Below are positions 41,748-54,302 of a stretch of DNA of 64,000 nucleotides, piece by piece. The DNA is taken from contig NC_055996.1 in assembly GCF_018446385.1 (NCBI RefSeq), positions 132,728,532 to 132,792,531 on the forward strand, in the 5' to 3' direction. Made by a program: the position numbers and the translations under genes. Each line of letters opens with the position of its first letter. Within the stretch, counting starts at the first letter, position 1. The notes beneath the pieces are model-generated. The model saw only the letters and a program-made list of their open reading frames with translations, was not told the DNA's origin and made no database searches. The DNA is from Zingiber officinale (taxonomy: Eukaryota > Streptophyta > Magnoliopsida > Zingiberales > Zingiberaceae).

Positions 41748-42831
41748 GTACGGACTTAAACAAGCCCCTAGGGCATGGTATGAACGATTATCAAATCACT
41801 TAATATCCAAAGGTTTCAACCAAGGTCAAATAGATCCAACTCTGTTTGTAAAAACTGTAGAAAAAGACATCTTCATAGCTCAAATCTATGTTGATGATAT
41901 AATATTTGGATCAACTAACTCTAAATTTTTAAAAGAATTTATTAGATTAATGGAAAATGAATTTGAAATGAGTATGGTTGGTGAACTTAATTTTTTCTTA
42001 GGCTTACAAATAAAACAAACTAAAGATGGTATATACATTTATCAAACTAAATATGCAAAGGAATTAATTAAAAAATTCTGCATGGAAAATTCAAAAATAA
42101 TAAATACTCCAATGGCCACCAACATTAACATAGACTCTGACCCTGAAGGAAAACCAGTAGATCCAAAGTACTATAGGAGTGCCATAGGAAGCTTGCTTTA
42201 CCTAACTGCAAGTCGACCCGACATATTATTTGCGGTTGGAATGTGCGCAAGATACCAATCTTGTGCAAAAGAGTCACATTTAACCTATGTTAAAAGAATA
42301 CTTAGGTACATTAAAGGTACTCTAAATATAGGACTCTGGTACCCTAGAACTTGCACCTTTGACCTTCTTGGCTATTCTGACTCGGATTACGCCGGATGCA
42401 AGTTAGATAGAAAAAGCACAAGTGGTAGTTGTCAATTTCTAGGACAATGCCTAGTAAGTTGGTCAAGTAGAAAGCAACATTGTGTTGCTCTATCTACCAC
42501 TGAAGTTGAATATATAGCCTTAGGTGAATGCACATCTCAATTGCTTTGGATGATGCACACTCTTAAAGACTATCAACTGAACTATCATAACACAAAAATC
42601 TCAATTGATAATATAAGTTCCATAAATTTAACAAAAAACCCAATTCATCACTCAAGGACTAAACATATAGAAGTGAAGCACCATTTTGTAAGGGATCATG
42701 TAGCTAAGGGTGATATTATACTCAACTATGTTGAGTCAAAATCAAATCTAGCTGACATCTTCACAAAACCCTTACCTGAACTTGAGTTCAGCTCACTTAG
42801 AAGACAAATAGGAATGTGTTGGGTAGAATAG
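41748..42831 (+). pseudogene. Sirevirus A reverse transcriptase C-terminal part with RNase H
   Basis: One uninterrupted frame of about 360 codons begins abruptly inside RT at ALYGLKQAPRAWYE, with no start codon of its own. It includes the catalytic QIYVDDIIFG, FFLGLQI, the RNase H part (YSDSDYAGCKLDRKSTSG, CVALSTTEVEYIAL, RTKHIEVKHHFVRD) and the usual end FTKPL. It lacks the RT fingers, integrase and protease. It is a deletion remnant, but intact over 1.08 kb, so the deletion is recent or the copy is young. Confidence 0.9.
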
Positions 42832-44209
42832 ACAATGTTTGGTTATCATTTGCTTTTAAATTTCTAGGAAAATACTTATTTCAAAATTCCAATTTCTTAG
42901 AATTTTCAACATTTGGATCTAGCCTAAGTTTTCCCCTAGAAATCATGTTCCCCTAGATTAAAGCCAGAGCATCTCACAAACACCTAGGTCTACCTTGCTT
43001 GTGTTTGAAAAACTTAGAAAGGCGTGAGATGCATAGGGTACAGCCTGGACTCAGGAATGCTTATATTTGTGCATCAATATGAGTCTGGGCGTTAAACACA
43101 TCATAAATAATAATCAAGTCAAGTCTTCCAGCTCTAGCCAACTCTAACTGGACCAAATGGACTTAATTTGACTAACCATGTGAAAGCTACTGCCCTCTAG
43201 GCAATCAGCAAGTAGCTAAAGGTTAGACAATTGGGAAAAGTGTGTTTCAATTTGTTGTTTAAGCATGATTGTACTTTAAGATTCTAATCAAATTACTTTA
43301 CCTGATTATTTTAAAGGCTCTGATACTTAATCAAATTAAACTCAATAATTTAATTTGACTCATGCTTGGACTAGAAAACAAACTACTGCTACTCCCTCTG
43401 TCCTAAAACTAAATATTTTTTAATATCAAAGTTTCTTCAAAATGAGTATTCAAAACTTAATTATAGTTTTTTCAAAAAACTTGTCCATGTAATTGAGTAT
43501 TCAAATAGTTTCAAATCTAGTAAACTTTTTATAACGTGTTAAAGTTATTTTTTTCAAGTGACCTCATATTTTCATTCAATTGACCTCATATTTTATAACT
43601 TCTAAACAAATCCTTTTATTGAAAATTCAAATGCTCATATTTTCAAACTTAATTAATTTTAAGACTATTTGAACTAGACTTAGTTAGATTGTACTCTAAA
43701 CTTAGCTATTTGGCAAAATATTTTCTCAATACAAATCATTTTGAAGCTGAATATATAGCTAAGTATTTTCAAATTTGGAAAATTCCAAAACTCAAAAAGC
43801 TAAGTCGTTTTTGCTAAGAAGAAAATTGTTCTTTTTCCCTCTTTTGAAAATTTTCCTTCAGAAAATACAAATCTACTCTCAAACTGGTTTATTTTTTGAT
43901 ATATGGCAAAGGGGGAGAGTAGGTAAATTAAAGTTAAAGGAAAATTCAAAGCAGAGAGTAGGTAAAGTAAAGTTAAATTCAAGTATTTAATAAAAGAGAG
44001 TAGGTAAAGTAAAGTTAAATTCAAGTATTTAATAAAAGGAGGGCTTTTATTAAGGGGGAGTCTTATATTACAAAGTTAAAAGTTTCCAGCTTAACTATTA
44101 TTGCGTTTGAAGTTTATTTACTTAAGCTTGGTTAACTTTATGCAGTTATTACATATGTTGTTTTTCTTAACTTTGAATTACGTGTTGCCATAATCAAAAA
44201 GGGGGAGAT
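42832..44209 (+). other. Sirevirus A 3' untranslated region
   Basis: Non-coding, AT-rich. Near 43905-44040 there are three direct repeats with AGAGTAGGTAAAGTAAAG next to GGGGGAG tracts, and the final tract AAAAAGGGGGAGAT ends at 44209. Confidence 0.75.
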
Positions 44210-45426
44210 TGTTGGTGCGGGAAGCATCCGACGATCGAACCTAAGTTTTGATAATGGCAAAGGATTCAAAGTTAAGGTGCTTTGTTATCTGACAGCTTTT
44301 GCTGAGTTAGGCAAAAGTCCTAACTCAGGTTAGGTAAGGTAAAACCCTAGGGGTGGTAACCCTAGGTCATAGGGGTGGTAACCCTATGCGGAAAGTCTTG
44401 GCGGTCGATGGCTTCAGGCAAAGTCCTAGGGGTGGTAACCCTAGGTGGAAAGTCCCGTGTCGCGAACCGGTGAAAGTCCGAATCGGCCGGAAGCGGATGT
44501 TCAGAGAAGTCCGAAGCATCGAGTCTTGAGCAAAGTTCACCGATCCGGAGGATCGATCGACATGTAAATCTCCCGAGTGGAGTAGGTGAGGACGCTGTCC
44601 CGAGGGAACAGAGGGCGTCGGGTCGACCTAGGTTTCCTACCGAAACTCAGACTCAGACAGTCCGGAGACTGCCTATACTTTATTTTATGTGTATTGTGCT
44701 AACTTTGTTTTGCAGGGTATGTGTTTTGGGACTAACACATTTTGCGGAACAAAGGAGCAAGTTACGACTCGGATGAACATCCGAGGCGCCTCCATGGAGC
44801 TTGAGGCGCCTCGGGTGCAGAAAAGGCCAGCGCAGCAGATCGAGGCGCCTTGAATGGAGTTCAAGGCGCCTTGGACCGGAGGTTGGAGGCGCCTTGGATA
44901 GGCTGAAGGCGCCTTGAACCAGATAGAGTTCGACCAGGTCAGTGCTGATCCACGCGGGTGACTCGGCTCGTTCAAGGCGCCTTGATGAACAGTGTAAGGC
45001 GCCTTGAACCCCCTTTATAAGGGGTCTCGACCAGCAGCTTCAGACATCTTCTTCCAAGTGACTCAAGTGCTACGTGCTGCTCCAAACGACGTTCCGAAGT
45101 GCTGCTACTTGTGCCCGACGACCAGGAGCTCCGAATCTTCATTTCTTTGTCGTTGGTATAATTAATTACTGTCGTTTATTGTACTTCAACTTGTAATCGG
45201 TTATCGAGCTTATAGTTGTTGCCCACCGGAAGCGATCAAGGATCGCGGGCCTTCGAGTAGGAGTCGCCTTAGGCTCCGAACGAAGTAAACGACCGTGTCT
45301 CTGTGTTTGTGTTTATTTACATTTTCCGCTGCTTTAATTACTCTACGAACGTTTTACGATTCCGATAGTCGAACAAAATAGCCGCGAGCGCTATTCACCC
45401 CCCCTCTAGCGCGTCTCGATCCAACA
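44210..45426 (+). repeat. 3' LTR of Sirevirus A
   Basis: 1217 bp. Each of the three CCTAGGGG hairpin units has one G fewer than in the 5' LTR, and the spacers of the GGCGCC array differ. Confidence 0.92.
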
Positions 45427-45431
45427 GGGTG

Positions 45432-47823
45432 CCCGAATGCCGTCACCATCAGTGGAGGGATAACACTGATCTCTCCCGAGTCCCCGCCGAGCGAAACATA
45501 TCATCTGCTTAGGAGGAAGAAAACAGGAGCAATGTCGCTCGAGAAGAAATAGGGATAATCGTCGGCGGGACGACCGATGGTGATTCCAACCGAGAACGAA
45601 AATCAAATGCTCGGCCACTCAAGATCCACACTGTTGGATGCAGCAGGGAAAGGGCCGAGAGACCAGAGATCAACTTCGGTCCTAAAGACTTGGAGGGCGT
45701 AGAGATCCCTCATGATGACGCTCTGATCATCCGAGCGGTGATCGTCAAGTACACCATTCACCAGACTTTCGTCGACACTGGAAGGTCGGTGAACATCATC
45801 TTCAAGAAGGCGTTCGATCAGCTGCAGATTGATCGAAGCGAGCTATTGCCCATGGTGACCCTGCTTTACGGATTCACAGGCAACGAAGTTTTGCCGATCG
45901 ACCAAGCAAGGTTGGCCATCTCACTGGGAGAAGAGCCGTTGAGGAGGACCAGGACCACCAATTTCATAGTGGTGGACGCACCGTCGGCCTACAACGTCAT
46001 GTTGGGCCGTCCGACCCTCAACGAGTTCTGAGCGGTGGTGTCAACTTACTGCCAGAAGATAAAGTTCCCAGTAGACGATCAGGTGGGCGAGGTCAAAGGT
46101 GACCAACTGGCCGCTCGGCGTTGCTATGTGGAAATGGTCAAGACCGAGGCAAAAGCCGCTCGGAAGACTCCACGGCTAGAGGTAAGCGCTATCACTAAAA
46201 AGCCTCTCGCTCTGGTATACAAAGAAAAGGAGGAGATCCAGATCCATCCCAGTCGAGCGGAGGCAACAACCTTCATCGCCGCCGACCTGGAGGAGGAGAA
46301 GAAGGCAGAGTTGGCCGCTTGTCTTAAACAAAATCACGACGTATTTGCCTGGTCGACCCATGAGATTATCGACATCTCCCCGAGCGTGGCTCGGCACGAG
46401 CTTCATGTCTGACCGGACGCTTGGCCGGTGAAGCAAAGGAAAAGAGATTTCAACGCAGAGTAGAATGTGATCAACCAGACAGAGATATAGATGCTATTGG
46501 AGGCCGGCTATATCAGGGAAGTCCAATTCTCGAGCTGGCTAGCCAATGTTGTGTTAGTCTCCAAGTCGGGGAATAAATGACGGGTCTGCATTGACTTTCG
46601 CGATTTAAACAAGGCGTGCCTAAAGGACTTCTATTCGCTGCCCAGGATAGACCAAATGGTGGACTCAACGGCGGGCCGCGAGCTGATTTGCATGTTCGAC
46701 GTGTATCAAGGGTACCACCAAGTGCCGCTTACCCGCGAGGACTAGGAGAAGGTCAGCTTCATTACGGTCGACGGAACATACTGCTACAATGTCATGCCAT
46801 TTGGACTCAAGAACGCGGGAGCCACCTACCAGAGGCTGATGAACAAGGTGTTCCGACGATAGTTCGACCGTAATATGGAGGTATACATCGATGGCATACT
46901 GATTAAATCCCTCCGAGCTGCTGACATATGCGCAGATATCAACCAAACTTGTCGGACGCTGAGGACATATGGAATAAAGTTGAACCCAAGAAAGTGTCTG
47001 TTCGGTGCGAAGAGTGGTCGCTTCCTTGACTACATCATCACCGAGCGGGGCATTGAAGCCAATCTGAGCAAGATCAAAGCTTTGCAAGACATGTTGTCGC
47101 CTCAGAACTTGAAGGAAGCTCAACGGCTGACCGATCGGATCACGGTGCTATCCAGGTTCACATCCAAATCGTCCGATCGGAGCATGCCAATCTTCAAGGT
47201 ACTTCACCGAGCCACAAAATTCCAGTGGGACGCCGAGTGTAACCGGACACTGGAAGAACTGAAGGAATATCTAAACTCCCTGCATGTATTAGACAAGCCA
47301 GTTGTTGGTGAGCCACTGTGGATTTATTTATCATCCAATGAACATGCCGTTGGATCGGCTCTGGTTAGGCAAAACGGCCAAGATCAGCAGCCTGTATATT
47401 TTCTGAGTCATATATTGAAGGATGCTGAATCTCGCTACATTGGTTTCAAAAAACTAGTGTACGCTTTGATTCTAGCCGCTCGGAGGCTTCGTCCGTACTT
47501 CCTAACGCACACAATCATCGTGCTAACTAACAATGCCTTCGGATGAGTCCTTCTCAACCCAGAAGCATCGGGAAGGCTAATCAAATGGGCGATCGAGCTG
47601 AGCGAGTTCGACATTTAGTATCAACCTTGAGCGGCGATTAAGGCTCAAGCCATGGTAGATTTCGTCATAGAAGTCCAAAGTGATGAGCCAGTAGCAACAT
47701 GGAAGATATATATGGACAGCTCGTCCACTCAGTAGGGCAGCGGAATCGACATATTGCTTATCTCACCGTGGGAGGACCGGATGCAGCTGTCTGTTTGGCT
47801 GGACTACCGAGCCACTAATAATG
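45432..47823 (+). pseudogene. Gypsy protease, reverse transcriptase and RNase H remnant
   Basis: Protease at 45690-46031 keeps the retropepsin shape, but the active site reads FVDTGRSVNIIF. The linker (46035-46412) ends at a stop, then RT follows with VCIDFRDLNKAC, FDVYQGYHQVPL and [19 protein letters not shown]. The catalytic motif reads YIDG instead of YVDD. RNase H (47240-47546) contains SNEHAVGSALVRQ and KDAESRYIGFKKL. In-frame stops occur near 46412, 46578, 46743 and 46861. Near 47650 an extra RNase H begins (WKIYMDSSS), interrupted at 47823 by element B. Confidence 0.88.
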
Positions 47824-48766
47824 TGTTGGTTCAGCGGAGACCAGCAAGAGGGGAGTGAATTGCTGAAAACAAAAACAAACTATACCCTCCTCGGATTTCA
47901 ACTCAGAATTTAAATCAGCAATAAAATAACAACTAAATTAAAGAGACAGAAAAAGAAACAGAAACAGAATTTAACCTGGTTACAACTAAGGAGGTTGTTA
48001 ATCCAGGGCGATGAAAAAGCTCTACTATCAGAATCTCCTTTACTGTAGGCGGAGAAGCCTTTTTAAACTTAGAACGCTCACTTAGTTGCTAAGAATTGAT
48101 TACAGATTGATTGCTTGAGTTGTTCTTCAATTCCTAGCTCCAGGGGCCTTTAAATAGCCTCTGGAAATTCTATCCCGAGGGTCCAAGGCGCCTCCAACAA
48201 GGTTTAAGGCGCCTCCACAGCTCGGTCAGCAGATAGAACTCTATCCGAACGAAAACGGTCATTTTGACCTGTTGAAGGCGCCTTCATCAAGCCTGAAGGC
48301 TCCCTTGGAGGCGCCTTCATCAAGGCTGGAGGCGCCTTCAAGCTGGAGGCGCCTCCAAGCCTGATGGAGGCGCCTCCAAGCTGGCAGCTTAACATTCCAG
48401 CTTGTGTCTTTGCTCCACTTTGACTTCCGACGCTCCGATCTTTTGGGTGATTGCGGCCAACCGGAATAGGGCTCACCCGAACCCAATTCCCGGCCTTCTC
48501 CTTGAGCAGCCTTCCGTCCCGGCTTAACGTCCCTAAAACGCCGCGCACGCTCTTCACGCCCACCGGAGTACTCTTCCGCAGCTCTCTCGTCCTTCGGACA
48601 CACCGAGCCCGTCGACTCCCTTCCTGTGCCGTCCTTCTCGCTAGCTGCGTCTTCCGCTCGACTTCCTGTGCTCCTAAGCTCCTGCACACTCAGACACAGG
48701 GATCAAATACAACGCAGGACCTAACCAACTTGGTTGATCACATCAAAACTACCATGGGGTTCAACA
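47824..48766 (-). repeat. 3' LTR of Sirevirus B
   Basis: 943 bp with GGCGCC repeats at 48185-48375. The TATA site lies between CCAGGGGC (48140) and GCCTCTGG (48157), a dyad with one mismatch. Confidence 0.9.
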
Positions 48767-49223
48767 ATCTCCCCCTTTTTGATGTGCATCAACCCAAGTT
48801 CAAGTTAGGGTTAAAATAGACATAAAAAGTAATTTTAAAGAAAAATTACTAAACTAACAAATTAAACATAATTGCAACACTTTTTATAAAAATAATAACA
48901 GAAATTTTAAATTTTTTCTAACTCCCCCTAAACTTGTACTTTTCTCTTCCCCTTTGATCACAGCAAAAATGAGGTTAAGAAAATCTGAAACAAATAACTT
49001 AAGTTAAGTGAAATGTATAGAATTTTTAAAAAAAAATTCTAAGTTAAAAATGAATTCTAAGTTATTCAAAAAAAATAATCTTCTAAGTCAAAATTAAGTC
49101 AAAACGAATTTTCCCAAATTTTTTTTTTTTTTTTATTTTCACAATCTGACTTTTTAGAATTTAAAAATATTTAAAAACTTTTAAAGCATTATTTGATTCT
49201 AGTTTAATGCTTTTTCAAAAAAG

Positions 49224-49325
49224 TTAATTAAACATTTTCTTCCAATATTTTAGCTTCCAGGTCGTGGCGAGGCACTAGGCCTTCTTGGTTATTGGAGCAA
49301 CAACAACTTCCTTAGACAAAGCTTC
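49224..49325 (-). other. Conserved hairpin-rich module (Sirevirus B)
   Basis: Minus-strand homologue of 22381-22475. GTTGTTG pairs with CAATAAC and AGGC with GCCT; the outer stem is weaker than in Y. Confidence 0.6.
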
Positions 49326-49380
49326 CATAAAGAATTTCAATGTTTAATTCTCTCACTTTAAGCTTTTAATTTTTGAAAAA

Positions 49381-50822
49381 TTAATTAAGCACAGATTTTG
49401 GAACCCAATAGAGGTTCCTTCCTACAGGATTATTCAAAAATCTAGGGGGTACATAGTTTCTTGGTATTTTTCTAAGTTGACCTTGATGCTTCCTTATATA
49501 CCAATTTAATTTACCATAAGTTCTAATTTTTGACTTTGGAAATTTCTTTAAGCATGCATCATTTTTCAATTTTTCAATTTCTAATTTTAAATTTTCATTT
49601 TCTGATTTTAGATGATCATACATTTCTAACGGGCATGCTCTTGCTAAGTTCAACTTTAGTTCAGCATTCTCTTTTTCTAATTGATCTAACTCTTTAGAAA
49701 GAGACTTGATAAATTTGAAAGATTAAGTTGGGGTTAGATTGCATACCTTACTTACCTGGTCTGGTGACGCTCCCCCTTCACTGCTGCTTTCTTCTTCTGA
49801 TGTTCCTCCCCCTTCATCGATGCTCATCTCTGAGCTGGACGTTTCTTCTTTCTGATGGTTGGCCATCAGTGCTAGTCCCGAGAATTCTTCGACTTCCGAT
49901 TCGGAGGTTGACGAATCTGACCAAGTAGCCTTCAGATTCTTGTGCTTGGAGGGTTCTGGTTTCTTGTATTTTGGCTTTTCCCTTTCTTTCTCCTTTCTCT
50001 TTAGCTTTGGGCAGTCATCTTTGATGTGCCCCTCTTCGTTGCAGTTGTAGCAGCGAACCATCCTCTTTTTTCGATGATGCCTCTGCGATTTAAATTTATT
50101 AGTACTAAAACACTTACCATTAGTGCCGCTTCGGATTCGTCGACTGAGGCTTCGGAGTCAGAACTGTTCATCTTTGCCTTTAAGGCAATGTTCTGACTTG
50201 TCTTCTCTGCTCCGATGGGTTCTGAAACTCGAGATTCGTGAAGTTCAAAAGTGGAAAATAATTGTTCTAAAGTACTTACCTCGAGGTCCTTAGAGATGTA
50301 ATACGCATCTACTAAGGAAGCCCACTCTGGAGTTCTAGGGAAGGCATTGAGCGCGTACCGGATAGAGTCCCGGTTGGTTACCTCTTCTCCAAGGTTCGTT
50401 AGTTGCGTTATGAGCTCCTTGATTCTCGCTTGGAGTTGCGCTACCTTCTCGCCTTGGTTCATCCGGAGGTTCGTTAACTGGTTCCGGAGGATGTCGCGCT
50501 TCGCTAGCTTCGCTTCGGAAGTACCTTCGTGTAGCTCCAGGAATTTTTCCCAGAGATCTTTCGCTGAGTCGTAGCTTCCGATCCGATTTACTTCTTGCGG
50601 CGGCAGCACACTGAGCAGGTGGAACTCTGCCTTTCCGTTGGCGACGAAATCGGCTTGCTCCTTCTTGCTCCATGTGTTTTCTTCTTTGTCTTTCGGCGCT
50701 GCAAAACCATATTTCATTGTAATAAGAATATCAAAATCGGTTTTAAAAAATACCTCCATTTTTCGCTTCCATGTAGCGAAATCTCCGTCGAACTTCGGGG
50801 GATGGATGTTCGCTCCGGCCAT
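49381..50822 (-). pseudogene. Sirevirus B Gag, one frameshift and one stop
   Basis: It starts MAGANIHPPKFDGDFATWKR at 50822 and stays open through the gag domain (LLSVLPPQEVNRIGSYDSAK, NAFPRTPEWASLVDAYYISK) to about 50110, where a frameshift occurs. The next frame (from about 50061) carries the zinc knuckle CYNCNEEGHIKDDC and the acidic Ser-rich region. A TAA at 49723-49725 interrupts before the coiled coil (KENAELKLNLA, NENLKLEIEKLK) and the conserved tail NPVGRNLYWVPKSVLN. It is closely related to Y gag; the LTRs differ in sequence. Confidence 0.88.
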
Positions 50823-50887
50823 CGTCTTGATCGTAGTGCTTCAGTTGGCGGTTAGTCCTTCTGAGGCGATCAGGCTCTGATACCACT

Positions 50888-51847
50888 TGTTGGTTCAGCG
50901 GAGACCGGCAAGAGGGGGGTGAATTGCTGAAAATAAAAACAAACTATACCCTCCTCGGATTTCAACTCAGAATTTAAATCAGCAATAAAATAACAACTAA
51001 ATTAAAGAGACAGAAAAAGAAACAGAAACAGAATTTAACCTGGTTACAACCAAGGAGGTTGTTAATCCAGGGCGATGAAAAAGCTCTAGTATCAGAATCT
51101 CCTTTACTGTAGGCGGAGAAGCCTTTTTACACTTAGAACGCTCACTTAGTTGCTAAGAATTGATTACAGATTGATTGCTTGAGTTGTTCTTCAATTCCTA
51201 GCTCCAGGGGCCTTTAAATAGCCTCTGGAAATTCTATCCCGAGGGTCCAAGGCGCCTCCAATAAGGTTTAAGGCGCCTCCACAGCTCGGTCAGCGGATAG
51301 AACTCTATCCGAACGAAAACGGTCATTTTGACTTGTTGAAGACGCCTTCATCAAGCCTGAAGGCGCCCTTGGAGGCGCCTTCAGCAAGGCTGGAGGCGCC
51401 TTCAAGCTGGAGGCGCCTCCAAGCCTGATGGAGGCGCCTTCAAGCTGGAGGTGCCTCCAAGCTGGCAGCTTAACATTCCAGCTTGTGTCTTTGCTTCACT
51501 TTGACTTCCGACGCTCCGATCTTTTGGGTGATTGCGGCCAACCGGAATAGGGCTCACCCGAACCCAATTCCCGGCCTTCTCCTCGAGCAGCCTTCCGTCC
51601 CGGCTTAACGTCCCTCGAACGCCGCGCACGCTCTTCACGCCCACAGGAGTACTCTTCCGCAGCTCTCTCGTCCTTCGGACGCACCGAGCCCGTCGGCTCC
51701 CTTCCCGTGCCGTCCTTCTCGCTAGCTGCGTCTTCCGCTCGACTTCCTGTGCTCCTAAGCTCCTGCACACTCAGACACAGGGATCAAATACAACGCAGGA
51801 CCTAACCAACTTGGTTGATCACATCAAAACTACCATGGGGTTCAACA
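50888..51847 (-). repeat. 5' LTR of Sirevirus B
   Basis: 960 bp, very similar to the other B LTR, with small differences concentrated in the GGCGCC array (51245-51465). Confidence 0.9.
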
Positions 51848-51852
51848 TAATG

Positions 51853-53405
51853 AAGTAGAGTATGAGGCGATGATAGTCAACCTACAGGTAGCTCGGCACA
51901 TGGGAGCAGTTAAAGTCCTTATCCACTCGGACTCCCAACTCGCCACCCAGCAACTATCCGAGACATTCGAGATAAGTAACGCTCGGTTAAGGCTCTATGC
52001 AGAGGCTTTCGAGAAACTGAAGGTCAACTTCCAAGAGGTCATTATACAGAAGATCCCTCGATCGGAGAACCAGGCGGTGGATGAGTGACCGAGACTAGCC
52101 GGTTCATTGATGCCGATCGTCATAGGTCAGCCGATCAAACAAGTCTCGCTTGTGGCGGATATCGATCGAATGGAAGGAATAATCTTCCCGAACGATTGGA
52201 GGACAACTCTGACGGAGTTTCTGCGTTCAAGAGCTACACCTTCCGATCCGGAAGAAGCCCGTTTATTGAAAAAGAGAGCCAGGCGGTTCACCTTGATCGA
52301 CGACCAGTTTTACAAGAGAGCCTTCTCTTGGCCTCTTCTCAAGTGCGTCAGATCGGAGGATGTCGAGTACATTCTGTGAGAGGTGCACCAAGGCTCTTGA
52401 GGAGGTCATCCGAGCGGTCGTACATTAGCTCGAAAGATACTCCTAGCCGGATATTTTTGGTTGACCCTCCAAGACGATGCTGCTCGGACAGTGGCTAACT
52501 GTTTGTCTTGCCAGAAGTATCACAGTCTGCCGCACCGACCGACTGAGGAAATGAAAGCGTCCACAGTATCATGCATGTTCGATCAATGGGGCATGGACAT
52601 CGTTGGGCCTTTCCCCATGGCGATCGGTCAGCGGAAGTTTCTGCTCATTACGGTGGACTACTTCTCGAAGTGGATAGAAGCTGAGTTGCTTGCAAGAATC
52701 ACCGAGCAGATGGTCGTCAAATTTATTTGGCAAAATATTATTTTCCAGTTCGCCATCTCACGCCAACTCGCATCCGACAACGGAAGACAGCTCGCCGGCC
52801 AAGAGCTTAGAGAATGGTGTGAAGGTTATGACATCCAACAAGCCTTCACCTCGGTGGCCTACTCTCAAGGCAACGGGAAAGCTGAACTCGCCAATCGAGA
52901 GATCCTCAGAGTCTTGCGCGCTCGGCTCGACCACGTTGGAGGCAGCTGGGTCTACGAGCTGCCCAGTGTGTTGTGGGCTCTCCGCATGACTCCAAAGGAG
53001 GTGACTGCCATAACCCCATTTCATTTGGTGTATGGCGGCGAAGCAATTGTCCCCATGGAGGTCGGAGTAAAATCCGATCAGGTGCAGCTCTACGACGAAG
53101 GGAACGTCGAACGGAGGTTGATGGAGCTCGACTTGGTGGATGAAACGTGGGCAAAAGTAGCAGTTCGGCTAACGGCGTACCGGCAACGGATGAAACAGAA
53201 CTACAACCGGAGAGTGATCTCGAGGTCCTTCCAGGTCGGCGACCTCGTCTGGAAGAAAGTGAAGCCGATCGGTGACGTCACCAAGCTCAAGACCCCATGG
53301 GCAGGGTCTTTCAAGGTCATGCAGAATCTCCGTTCGGGCGCTTACTATCTAGAGGATAAACAGGGAAGGCAGCTCGAGAGGCCATGGAGCGCGAATCATC
53401 TTTAA
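51853..53405 (+). pseudogene. Gypsy additional RNase H and integrase
   Basis: The extra RNase H continues from before element B: EYEAMIVNLQVARHMG, IHSDSQLATQQLSETFE and the end NQAVDE. This second RNase H distinguishes Tat elements. After a stop at 52086, integrase follows: an N-terminal zinc-binding remnant (HQGS, then CLSCQKYH), the core with WGMDIVGPFP, SDNGRQ and GKAELANREI supplying the Asp-Asp-Glu triad, and a C-terminal part with FQVGDLVWKKVKP ending SANHL at 53405. The core from 52461 to 53405 is a single open frame of 314 codons, so decay is modest. Breaks occur near 52086 and 52378. Confidence 0.9.
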
Positions 53406-53524
53406 CCCTTCAGGGCTGGATGAGAGGTGCGCGAGTGAATACTCTACTTTTTGTATTCTTGTATGCCTTCCGAACGCAGGGCAACATATGAATAAAAAGC
53501 GAAGACCTCTTTGAAGTGCATCTC

Positions 53525-54085
53525 CCTCAACGGTCGAGCGGCGACCTTAAACGCGTGTCTTCATCAGCGGTCGAGCGACGACCTTAAACTCTTATCTCCA
53601 CAAACGGTCGAGCGGCGACCGTAAACCCGAGTCTCCAACAAATCATCTAGTGGCGACGTTAAATGCGTGTCTTCATCAACGGTCGAGCGGCGACCTTAAA
53701 CTCTTGTCTCCACCGACGGTCGAGCGACGACCTGAAACTCGAGTCTATGCCAAATCGTCGAGCGGTGACATTAAATGTGTGTCTTCATCAATGGTCGAGC
53801 GGCAACCTTAAATTCTTGTCTCCATCGACAGTCGAGCGGTGACCTTAAAACCGACTCTTCGTCAATTCGTCGAGCGACGACGTTAAACACGTGTCTTCAT
53901 CAACAGTCGAGCGACGACTTTAAACTCAGGTCTTCACCGACGATCGAGTGGCGTCCTTAAACCCGAGTCGTCCACATCAAATCATCGAACGACGATGTTA
54001 AACGAGGGTCTACATCGAATCGTCGAGCGGTGACGTTAAACGCGAGTCTACAACAAACTGTCGAGCGGTGACGTTAAACCTGGGA
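53525..54085 (+). repeat. Tandem array of ~40-bp units after integrase
   Basis: About 14 units of GGTCGAGCGGCGACCTTAAA with CGCGTGTCTTCATCAAC-type spacers, partly in higher-order pairs. It lies between the sense genes and the convergent antisense gene, as in the truncated copy at 8397-8850. Confidence 0.9.
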
Positions 54086-54302
54086 CTTTAGCAACCCGAG
54101 ATATGTTAATCTACCGGCTCGGTTGTCCTACTATAGCTTTCCGTGACTGACCGGAAAGATACCTCTTAGGAGTAGTGAGAATAGCACCGAGCGGGCATAT
54201 TTTAACAGGACGAACACATAAGAAAGTAATGCATAATGGGTGGTAGTGCATTGATACTTGGAAGATTACAAAAAAGGGAGGAGTACATCGCTCAAGCTAA
54301 GC

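Larger units (their letters stand above)
37688..45426 (+). mobile_element. Sirevirus A (Copia) with a large internal deletion, TSD GGGTG
   Basis: LTRs at 37688-38879 and 44210-45426, GGGTG on both sides (37683-37687 and 45427-45431). Primer site TGGTATCAGAGC at 38882, gag from 39134, then an AT-rich repeat tract, then the last part of RT with RNase H. Protease, integrase and the first half of RT are missing. Three GGGGGAG tracts (43910, 44054, 44201) fit the Sirevirus pattern. Confidence 0.92.
47824..51847 (-). mobile_element. Sirevirus B, gag-only Copia, TSD TAATG
   Basis: LTRs at 47824-48766 and 50888-51847, TAATG at 47819-47823 and 51848-51852. The primer-site complement CTCTGATACCACTT precedes the right LTR and the polypurine complement ATCTCCCCCTTTTT follows the left LTR, so it reads on the minus strand. 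It contains gag and nothing else. Removing it with one TSD restores the Gypsy reading frame RATNNEVEYEA. Confidence 0.93.

Noticed and set aside
48204..48689. Minus-strand frame of 161 codons in the B LTR (and 51402-51770, and similar frames in the Y LTRs at 19919-20443 and 23085-23685)
   Set aside because: They lie in LTR U3/R regions, are Arg/Gly-rich, and exist in several frames at once, so GC-rich LTR composition explains them.
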